DNA from: Paraescarpia echinospica
Lineage: Eukaryota > Annelida > Polychaeta > Sabellida > Siboglinidae
Reading direction: 5' to 3'
Assembly: GCA_020002185.1 (NCBI GenBank)
Contig: CM034534.1
Coordinates: forward strand, 30,523,851 to 30,587,850
DNA length: 64,000 nt
The stretch's first letter is position 1; each line of letters opens with the position of its first letter. The position numbers and the translations under genes were made by a program. This document shows, piece after piece, positions 10,361 to 22,300 of this stretch. The notes beneath the pieces are model-generated. The model saw only the letters and a list, made by a program, of their open reading frames with translations, made no database searches and had not been told where the DNA came from.

Positions 10361-13300
10361 CTGCAATACGAATGAATACATCATAGATAAATATATAACG
10401 AATACGAAGCTGATACATATTTGATGGTGATAAGTTGGACACGCATCATCTCTTGTCCCTATGCTTTCATTTAATAAGCGTGCATCCCTTACCTGCAATT
10501 CGTATAATTGCACTGGCAAGCCAATTAGTGACATATGAAAGATCGGAGTCCATCACCTTTCGCAAGGGAAGATCTCAGGCCAAATCCAGCCGTACCAGAT
10601 CTGGCCCCAAAATAAATCCATCCGAGAAACTATGGCCCGGGATAGCTGCATTTATTTGGTTTCTCCAATGTCATGCTCTGGACTAATAGCGGATGAGTCC
10701 CCGCCATTTCTTTGACATATATACTTGATTGCATTGTTAGTGTTTTTTTTTTTTAATTCTGTGAAATAATATATGCACGTATTACGTTTCAAAAAAGACA
10801 TGTATGGACTGCTGCAGTTCTTAAACAAAATAGTTTACTGTTGAACGGGACCACTGTACAATATGACACAGCAAGCGTCCAAACAACCTAACCAGAATCT
10901 AAAACACACCTACGTTGTCCATATTAGAAAGCAGAGATGACCTGAGGGTATTATTCATTGAAACCGATCCAGCCCTCAGATTTGGCATCTGAAGAGACAT
11001 ATTGATACGATGAGAACAATAGTGGTCTACATACAAAAATACAATTTGAGCTACGGCTCCACGCACCTTCTAAATAGTACTCCATTATATAGCAACATTG
11101 GTCTAACTCATGCCCGGTACTACTTGGGAGACACAGGTGGCATTAGGAGTGCAAAACGAGTTAAATAATCAGACTGTCAGCGCAATACTGGGCTGTATCC
11201 TAGATTATTCAGTAAATTCTTCAGGACATTTTTGTTTATTTTGTTGAATCCGTTTCTTTTTAACAAACATGAATTATCTTTTTTTTCACCTGCAAATGTC
11301 ATTCAAGCTTCGTTGGTACCTGTGCCGACCATGGTGTCACATGTACTGACGGCGCTTGCAAGATATGCAGGCAAAAGGAAGATAGTTCACGTTTCGGATT
11401 TGTAAGAAAGAAATTGATTCAACGGTACGTATCCAAGTCCAATATGGCGATGTAGGCCTAAAAGGCAATGTCATTTTGAGTCTTGTATGTCGCCGTGGTC
11501 TATATTCATGTGCTTTGCTAATCTTGATTTTTAGTTTTTAGAATAAAGCAGTTGCACCTGAACTGTTTGGAGGCCCGATGGTGTTTTGTTCTTAACAGAG
11601 TGAACGTTTCCTTTGAAAACATTAAAACATAATGTAAGTACAGCTGTAGATAATAATTGTTTCCAGCATGTCAAATGGTGCTGTTAAAGAAATCACGTGA
11701 TTTTGAATGACATAAATCAATAGATTGCTGACAATTAAATAATTCTTGGGAAGAAGCAGGAAAAAAACTGCAGAATACCCCGTGGAGAAATATCGATTCA
11801 CAACATCTTAATTGAACGTGTTCTGAACGTCATCTCTGTGGCTAGTTTTTTTGTTAGGTAATCTTGTATGTATGTCAATATACACAGAGACACATGACAT
11901 TGCCAGTGACAATATAAATAATGACACATATACAAAGTGTTCTTCTTGATAGGATGTTGACATTGGAGCCAATTTATATATTAGCTCAAACGTTGGCCAT
12001 GGCACGCACTATTACTATTAACTTTCACCTTTTATACTAGTAATATATATATACATATATATACATATCTCTATAATATATATATAATATATATATATAG
12101 AGAGAGAGAGCTTTGCTGCTAATACACACACACATGCACGTACACACGCACGCACGCATGTTCACAAACACGCACACATACGCATACACGCACGCACACG
12201 CATACACACAGCGTCATATCAACAAAATAACTACGATTTAAAATTCCTGAGAGCAAAATTTAGCGTATTAATATATGCTGTAACCTGTGTCACATCGATG
12301 CCAGTCGCGAGATCGTTTGTTGTGAGGTTGCTACAAGGGGGTCCACCACAACCCCCTGCTGCCCCCCTCGCCACGGCAGTGTTGATGGTAGTAACGGCTG
12401 CATCTAAGTCCCGCGTTAGGTTTGCCGTTAATGTCTGTAAACATCCAAGGGTGGTGGCTAACAACGTAGCGTCTGCGTATCAAGATTAGGTTTAGCAAGA
12501 CAACCATCCGAAGCGACACACTCCGGACGGCGTGTGGACAAATAAGCATTTGGCTGATCGGAAGTCGAAAATTATTCATTATGTATATCATGCCCGTATC
12601 GCATGTCAGCCTATCCCTAAGTTTACCTTATTCACACACTGCTGGCATTGACACAATCATTAGACCATTTATTCACTTCAGTTATAGTCCTCTGTGTGGA
12701 TGAGTATGTATAATTTTATTACGTATACAACCAACAATATTAATTGACTAATGCTGCTTTGTTCCCTCTAGTTCTTCTGTCTTCTTTAAATTTGAAGAAA
12801 CTGTTTATGCTTCAGTGTGTTGACGTCAGCGATTCTTAACCCCTGGGTTGCGTCCCAAAATTGTGTGCGCAAGCTATTTTGTGTGGGTCACCAAGAGTTG
12901 CCAGTGTAAAGTAATTTAGTGCCCTTACTACATCTCGTATGCAGGTGTTCGACTAATTTATGTATGACAAATGTTGCATGAATTTGAAATAATATCACAC
13001 AGTATTTCACCAATTTCAAGCAACAGGTTGTCGCCAATTAATCGACTCACTTGCATCTGGAATGAGTAAGTCATATTTTTGTCTGATGCAGGTGAACCGC
13101 TGACGGATCGTGCACAAAAATCGGTTAGCATTCACTCCACTAGCTAAAATGCCCATCCTTCAGGTGTCGCTTCCATAGACAAGTACCGCACTAATCAGCA
13201 AGTCCAGCCTAAAGCTAATGGAAAGTTATTTGAAAAATAGAAAACAGTACGTTATTTACAACGATACTATTTCTGAAACCCTGCCTATTACTACAGGTGT

Positions 13301-16300
13301 GTCACAGGGTTCTATGCTGGGCCCCCTTCTGGTTTTAATTTACATAAATGATTTACCAAGTCAAGTGAAATATTTAAATACGTAATGTATGAGGATGATA
13401 CAACTTTATTTAGAACAATCCAATCTTTAAACATATGTCCAAAAGACGTCGAACAACATTTAAATACAGAATTAAACAAGGTAAATGAATGGCTGAAAAT
13501 AAATAAATTGTATTTAAATATAAAGAAATCCAAGTATATAATACACAAACTAGGAAACAAACAAGTTAACAATTTCCTGCTTAAGATAGATGAAACCAGA
13601 ATCGAAAGAGTCCACAACTTTAATCTTCTTGAGGTGGCTGCTACGAGGGCGGCCAATAATTGTCTTAGTGGCAGTCTCCCTGACCCCTGTTTTTTATTTA
13701 TCTACAGCAAAGTTCATGGTCAGGATGTTGTTAATTGATTATATCATACATTGATTGTTTCTACTTTTATGTTATATATTCTACTTATTAACACATGTAT
13801 GTACTGGTGTAGTCTCCCCTCAAATAATGGGACCTCCCGTCTCTGACGAGAGACCACGAGGAAGATCAACATCGCTCAACAGTGATTTGATGGCTCACGC
13901 TATTGTATAACAATTTACCGTTTCTGGTACGCAATAAACAATGTTTGGTTATGTTGCTATATCTCATTGAGTATAAGCTTTAACATGGCGCAGTCGGCAG
14001 AAGGCCACGAACCCGAAATAAGACGGTAAAAAGTCGGTTTGTCTGTAAACGGTAGCGACAAAATGTACAGAAAATCCCGCGCTACAAACAATCACGGCGC
14101 CGCGGATCTTTCAAAAGATCCGCAAGAGCGCGCCACAAGCGTTGACGTTCACCAATGTCCGCGCTGTGGTGACACAATCGCACCAGACTGACTTGCGACA
14201 TTCATGTCTAAACAAGAAGAACGGGACAACAAACATGAACAGCGGGAACAGGAACGGGAGCGCGCATGCGCTGAAAGATATGAACTATCGATGCGTCTAT
14301 TCTGCGAGACACTCGACAGACGCGCCCATAAATCACCATCGCGCGCATACAGCAACGGCGCCAATGATGAATCTAGTGGTCCAGAGACTCGACACATAGA
14401 CACCGTGACCAACGTCCTTCTACCGGCCAACATGCTAAAACTAGACCGCCGGAGCCAATGGCAGCAGACATAACACTACGAGAACTAGCAGCATCGAGGC
14501 GATCATGGGAAGATTTCGTGGAGTTAGAACAGCTTGACCGTCTCCCAGGACGCCAACAGAGAGCCATGTTGCGCACTAGCCTCTCTATTGAAATGCGTGC
14601 TACATTGCAGTTAGCTATCGGTATAGACAATGATGACGATATAACCGTCACAGCGATCTTAGACCGAATCCAAGAACACATCCGAGCCAAACGAAATGTT
14701 ACAGTGCACAGGGAGGCACTAGAAGAACGCAAACAAGAAGAAGGCGAACCGTTCAACCACTTATACATGGACTTGCGGGAAAATGCCAACAACAGACCTT
14801 TGCCAACAGTGCTTAGACGATCGTTTTACTACGCGAATTATGTTGGGAATTCGTAACCCAGAAACAAGACGAAAGTTATTATCACGCCTCCCCCTTCTCT
14901 ACTGACAACAGTTGACATCTGCAGAAGTGAAGAATCTGCAAGGAATGACGAAGCTGCACTTGTAAACAAAGACAAAGGCCATACGAAGATAGACAGAATT
15001 GGCAAGAAAACCTGGCAACGTAGTAAAACCAGGAATAACGCCACAACAAAACATAACCACAGATGCGGTTACTGCGGAAAATCAGCTCATAAAACGCGAG
15101 ATGAATGTCCTGCACGACACAGTGTATATTCAGTATGTAAGAAAAAGGGTCATTGGGCTACGTGTTGCCGTTAGAACAATCCACAGAATAAGAGTACACG
15201 TCGATCGACCGCAATGAGTTAGATTCGCTTACTGGACATTCTGGGAAAGAAAAAACACCGTCGCGCCCCGCGCATTGAGGTACAACTTCATCATAATGCT
15301 GATGATAGCTTCATCACAACAGAACAGGCAACACCAGATACAGGGGCTGAAGCCACTGTTGCAGGGCTTGATATCCTAAAACAAATAGGATTAGACATCG
15401 GAAATACATGTCCCCCGCCCGAAGACACAATCATTACCGCCAATGGTACATCATTCGAATGTATTGGCACAGTAGACCTCCACATCCATGCAGCAGACAA
15501 ATATACGAAAGAGACTGTTCTTATCTACAAAGAGCAAAAAGAACTTATGTTGGCTTGGTATGTTTGCCGAGACTTAGGAATCGTGCCGAACGATTATCCC
15601 AAACCAATTTGTGCCATAAGACGGTCATGCGAAACAAATCGCCAAGAAAGATTCCTACAGAACACGAGTCATCCGACACGTGAACACGCAAGCGTAATGA
15701 CTTACTTGAAGAATTCAAAGACGTGTTCAACACAGGTGACCAACTGAAGACAATGTTGGGTGAACCAATGAAAATCCACTTGAACGAGAACGTTGAGACT
15801 TTTGCAATATCTGCCACTCGCCCCATTCCTTTCGCATGGCGTGATGAAGTCAAAGCTAATCTCAACCAGATGTCAAGACAAGGCATTATCAAGCCATTGG
15901 GAGACGTTCCCACCAGATGGTGTCATCCGCTCGTGGTAGTGCCAAAACCACGACGGGGTATACGTCTTTGTGTGGACCTCACACGTCTCAACAAATTCGT
16001 TCGTCGACCAATTCATCCTATATGAAGACACCGAAAGAAGCTGTCTCTAACATCAAACCAGGGTCAGGATACTTTACGACGTTAGACGCAAAACAAGGGT
16101 ACTGGCAGATACCACTCTCGCCCGAATGCCAAGAACTCACGAGTTTCTTGACCCCTTGGGGACGTTATCTCTTCTTGAGAAGCCCCATGGGACTGTTCTC
16201 AACCGGCGATGAATATTGCAGACGCGATAGTCCTGTATGGACCTCGTATTGTCGTGCCCAAATCAGCTCGACGTGAAGTCATAGCGCGTCTTCATGACTC

Positions 16301-19300
16301 GCACCAAGGGACCGATAAAACGAAACGCAGGGCGATACAAAACGTGTACTGGCCTGGCATTAGTAACAATATCGCTACGACAGTGACAAGTTGCAATAAA
16401 TGCTAAAAACTCCGACCTTCTCAGCAACGCGAACCACTGAGATCAGAACCTCTACCAAACAGGGTGTTTGAAGATATGTCAGCAGACTTCTTCCACAACG
16501 CCGGACGAGATTATCTCGTCTAAGTAGATCGACTCTCAGGATGGCCTGTGGTCTTCCATTTCCCAAAGGCTAAGACTACATCCCGCCACACCATCTATGC
16601 ATGGCGACGAGCATTTGTGGAGCTTGGAGTCCCAGTGCGATTTATATCTGATGGTGGTCCTCAGTTCGTGTCTCGTGAGTTTAACCAGTTCTTAAACCGC
16701 TGGGGCATTCGTCCCGCACCATCCACACCACATTACCACCAGTCCAACGGACATGCCGAGACTGCGGTGAAAACAATGAACAAACTCATTGCAACAACAA
16801 CCGTGAATGGAGATCTGAACGATGAGAATTTCCAGCGAGGACTTCTAGAATACCGCAATACTCCTCGTGCAGGTGGCCTCTCCCCTGCACAAATCCTCTT
16901 TGGACACCCACTGCGATCGGCAGTAGCCGCACACCGACAATCGTTTGCAAGCTAGTGACAACATGTGGCGGATAAGCAGGATGCTGGCTGCGGGCAAACA
17001 CATGCACGGGGCGAAGAGCGTTACAATAGGCAATCCCGTCCTTTACCACAGCTACGCATTGGTGCACAAGTAAGATTGCAAAATCCCCTTACAAAAAAAG
17101 TGGAATAAAATAGGCGTGGTAGTCGGAATTGGCCGACACCGCGACTATCATATGAAACTGCCCAGTGGTCGTGTCTACTGGCGCAACCGCCGATACATCA
17201 AACCGGACACGGTACAGTCGGGAGAGAACGATGTTCGTGTCCACAATACTGCGGAAGGTAGCAACACAGGCCACGTTGAACGAGACATTTCATCGTCCTC
17301 CCACAACAAACTGCGACGTGGTAAACGTCAGAAGATGCCTCCCAGTAAACAGCGACTCTAAGTCCTCCAATGTTCGGACTTTTAAAAAAGAGAGGAGGGA
17401 ATTGGTGTAGTTTCTCCTCACATAATGGGACCTCCCGTCTCTGATGAGAGACCACGAGGAAGATCAACATCGCTTAACAGTGATTTGGTGGCTCACGCTA
17501 TTGTATAACAATTTACCGTTTCTGGTACGTAATAAACAATGTTTGGTTCTGTTGCAATATCTCATTGAGTATAAGCATTAACTTGTACTACTTATTATTT
17601 CAACACATATTCAGTATTTCATAATTGAGCTGTAGATAATTGTGGTTTTTGAAAATTCAGATTCCACACCGCAGTGTCTATCGCATTGTTTGCCTTCTTA
17701 CTATCATCAGTATGAAGTAAATTAAATGAATATCATTCAAGCATAGTCGAAATAGTACGATCTCCCCGACACCGTCCATAATCTTTGTTTTCAAGTTGCA
17801 ACTTGTGTCCTTGTTTCATTGACATGCCAACAAACGATTATGCATAATTATTTTATTATTTAAGAAATAATTATCACACGTTATCTGTGGGCCGTCATTG
17901 GTCGACAAGCATGTCCATTGACCGGAATTTGGGTCGCAATCAAAACAGGTTAAAAACTGCTGGTTGAAGTGAATATTAAAACTCCGACAAACACGAATAA
18001 ACGTAGATAGATTTAATGTAGAAAATGAAACGAGAGTTGTTTGAAAATGGCAAAATGATGGTGCTAACGAACATACGCGTGTTTACATATAGTTATATAT
18101 TGTCCACCACTTACACAGATGAAATGTTACCTCCAGGTGTTTGAGCTGCTTCTCCAAGGCAACGTAATCCCGCGCGATAGACGAAATTTTCGTCGACATT
18201 TCTTTCAGATCTGCACCAATGAAACGTATGTACTTCAAATTAATAATAATCTACCAAGCAAGTTTGCAAATGCGCATATTTGATGGCATAAGCGTGAAGG
18301 TAGGTGGTGTCGTGATCGTTAACGTGGGCGTGGCTCTAAATGTATGCAAGGTGTGGGTAGTGGGTCAAACTTTTACTTCGCACACACAACCGTCTTACTT
18401 TTGTGTAAGTCTATGCCTCCCACTCCGCTCCGTTGTATAACTCCCCTTATGTTTCTCCCAATCGCCGGCCCTAGCGCTGTAATAGACAAACGCGGAACAC
18501 ATGTTCACACACGAGCAAATCCGCACGCACACACACACACACATACACACATAATTATATATATTTATATATATATATATATATACCTATGTATATCTGC
18601 CTAATTACAAACCTACTTACATACATACAAACACGCACTCACGCACTCACGCACTCACGCACTCACGGTGCACTTTCTCGTTTGTTGTAATGTATTATTG
18701 CCTAATTACCCACTTGAATTACACGTTTAATGGATAATTATAACCAATTTAGAATAAATATGCCGTATTGTATTCTATTACGATCTGGGGGTAATTATTG
18801 ATACGCAATAAGTGTTTATGAGGCGTAATCGTTACTTACTGTCTAAATCTCTATATAGCACCTGAACCGTGAAATTGAAGTTGTCCTGAAGAAGGTGTTT
18901 GAGTTCCTGCAACACATTTCAAGTGATATGTTTTATAACCAGAGTTCCCTTGGACAACCAAACGCATAACTGTTTGGCCGGTATTACATACAAATCACTT
19001 TCCTTCATACCCGGGAATCATGATGATGTTATTATCGCCTATATTGAAAACATTCCTTTTATCGTGGCTTTGTACTTGCGACATCAACCAATCAGTGGAG
19101 CAAATTACATTGTTACTACCTATGCTTATCGCTTAGCCTGGGTTAATCTGGTTGAATCTGGTTAACTCAACACAACCATCCATGCGATTTAAACTGTCAT
19201 CGATCGTATTGTTAAAGAAAACTTTCGGGTTAGACTCACTACGGTTGTATTGTTAAAGTACACTCCGAGGTTAGACTCCCAACAACTGTAATGTAAAAGT

Positions 19301-22300
19301 ACACTCACAGGTTAAATTCACGTTGACTCTAATGTTATTGCTCTCGTGTTACACTCCCATCCATTGTGTTGTTAAAAGACACTCAGATATTTGAAATGTG
19401 TTGTTATTGTACACTATCAGATTAGACTCACATCGATTTTATTGCTAAAGCACACTCTCTGCGTCTGGTTAGACTAACAACGATTGTAATGTAATAGTAC
19501 ACTATCAGCTTAGACTAAAAACGATTGTAATGTAATAGTACACTATCAGCTTAGACTAAAAACGATTGTAATGTAATAGTACACTATCAGCTTAGACCAA
19601 CAACGACTGTAATGTAATATTACATTATCAGCTTAGACTAACAACGATTGTAATGTAATACTACACTATCAGCTTAGACTAACAACGATTGTAATGTAAT
19701 AGTACACTATAAGCTTAGTCTAACAACGATTGTAATGTAATAGTACACTATCAGCTTAGACTAACAATGATTGTAATGTAATAATTTCACTATCAGCTTA
19801 GACTAACAGCGATTGTAATGTAATAGTACACTATCAGCTTAGACTAACAACGATTGTAATGTAATAGTACACTATCAGCTTAGACTAACAACGATTGTAA
19901 TGTAATAGTACACTATCAGCTTAGACTAACAACGATTGTAATGTAATAGTACACAATCAGCTTAGACTAACAACGATTGTAATGTAATAGTATACTATCA
20001 GCTTACACTAACAACGATTATAATGTAATAGTACACTATCAGCTTAGACTCGCATCGATTGTATTGTTAACGCATATGCCCAGGTTAAACTCATATTGAT
20101 TGTATTAGTAACGTTCATTCTCATGTTAGACTCACGTCGATTGTATTGTCTAAGTACATTCCCAGGTTCCCTTGTATATTGGCCGAAGCGTAATCTGCGT
20201 TCTCGCTTAGTGCAGACGCACGGAAGTAGCTGATCATTGCCATTATCCAGCCGGCCCTGAAATGATACACTATTTCACTCGATTAACTACCGCGTTGTCA
20301 CGATACCATGAGAAGTCGTGTTAAAAAAGACAATCGTGTGGGAAACTGCACATCACAATATAACAGCTTCACAAATATAGAAATACACAAAGAGCGGAAC
20401 GTTTCCCATCCAACTTGACTCTGCAGCAAAGGGTTTACTTTCACATTGTTTATAGCATTTTAAAATAAATTGTTATAATACGATGTGCATTTCTTATAAT
20501 ATTGGGGTGTTCAGTGCAGTATGTAATAATAATAATATTATTAATAACATCAACAACAGTAACAACAATAATAATATGCATATATATCGTCCTGCATCCT
20601 CGGGTATCTGAGCTAATATTGCATATCACGTTTGAGAAGTAGACGTAATTATATTGTAGTATTAACGCTCTTTCTCTGGATCGCAGCAGCAGCAGCCGGC
20701 TGCAGCCAGAAGCAGCAACCAGCAGCAGCCGGCAGCAACCAGCAGCAGCCAGCCGCATGAAGCAGCAGTCAACAGCAGGCTGCAGCAGCCAAAAGCGGGA
20801 ACCTGTAAAACTTTACGAATTGGTCCCGGAACAAGAGACGTCAACCGACACTAACGGACGCAACGCGACTACACCATTCCAACGAACGTACGCCAAGAAG
20901 GTGGTGATACTGAAGAGGCAGAGCATGGACACGCGTCTCTCTGAGTCGGACATCGGTACGAAGGGCCGTAGATTGGTGCCCCCACAGTAGCCGCCGCACC
21001 GCAACACGCAGAAGACGAAGCCAAAGAGCGGCATCGAGGTGGCGAATGCTAGTGCGAGGTAGACCAAATAGCGGACGCGAGGAAAACAGGTGAAGTACCA
21101 CTGAAACGACGACAAACGTCGAGCAAGAATCAGAAGACAATCCTGTCTACTTATCGCGGCGGTCACACTGCGATATATCGTATAGTGATGGGTACGATGA
21201 TTATGAAGACTACGCTGATCACAATACTCTTGATTGTTATGGTGCCTGTGATGACAATGATGACTGTGATGATTACGATGATAATAAAGAAAGAATGGTA
21301 AGGATGATAATAGCAACTATGATGATAATAATTATGTATGAACTTGTCACAAGTTCGTCATAAAAATTCCTCAGTTTCACTAAATACACAGATATGCAGA
21401 TTGGCTTTAGAGTTGTTCGAGCATAAAAGTCATGTTTTATGTTGACGTGTCACAATCATTGAATCATACTCAGTAATTATTGAAAATTCTTATGACAACA
21501 ACTTGATTATAGCTTTATGCAATACAATGTAAATTCCGCATTGTATTAAATCACGTAGATTAAGTACACCTAAATCAACACATCATATATTAGTGTGGCA
21601 TTAAAAGTGTCATTTAACTTAGTCGGATAACTTTGTTTTGTAATATAAAATTACTTTGATAATTGTTTTATATGTACTGCCCCAGACATTACAGCAGTAT
21701 GTTAACCAATGATTGCTAACTATTGATTAAACTTGGTAAATGCCGAAGATCTCACCCATGTGGCTACTATACCATAATAGTACGTTAAAGATGCCGTGCT
21801 AGGAACTCCAACAAAGTGCAACTATTTTTCTCAAGTTGAGATATTGGCGTTTCTACTAGAGTACAATAAGAAAAGGTTGATAATATGGAGTTTGGCAAAT
21901 ACGTTGACGTTGTTCACATTATGTAAAGAACGGAGCGTGACAAAGCGAATACAAATGACTGTTTAAATTGTATTGATAAAACGTCTGATGGAAATATAGT
22001 GCAAACTATGCTATGTTTTCCTATGATACTCACTGCCAAATACTTCGATCCGAACATCGTGCTTAACAACAAAGTCGATATATATAATATGTAGTTTACG
22101 GCCAATTGTGGTTTAATAATGCTAACTTGTGCGAACAGAATGGATACAATTTAAATTGTACGTATATAATATAATTATATGATAGCAATGAGGAAATCCA
22201 GGTGAAAAAGAGTGTACATCTACTTACTTCAATGTTTTCAAATATCGGCTTGTTTCGGGGGTCTATGTATAGTTCTGTAAACAATTACAAAAAACTGAAT

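Larger units (their letters stand above)
13805..17583 (+). mobile_element. Ty3/Gypsy-type LTR retrotransposon, internally deleted
   Basis: Two 181-bp LTRs, TG...CA/CT, flanked by the 5-bp target duplication TGTAC (13800-13804 and 17584-17588). A primer-binding-like TGGCGCAGTCGG follows the 5' LTR, and a purine tract (AGAGAGGAGGGAA) precedes the 3' LTR. Inside, in order: gag-like frame, zinc knuckles, aspartic protease, N-terminal half of RT, then directly integrase. The YADD part of RT and RNase H are missing, so the copy cannot move alone. Located in intron 7 of prominin A, antisense to the gene. Confidence 0.9.

Noticed and set aside
11280..11410. Possible exon with Cys residues on the minus strand near 11300-11400
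   Set aside because: Neither frame stays open with good splice sites, and gene B shows no equivalent between exons 8 and 9.
19195..20135. CRISPR-like direct repeat array
   Set aside because: Units are contiguous with no unique spacers, the repeat is 41 bp throughout, and the context is a eukaryotic intron.
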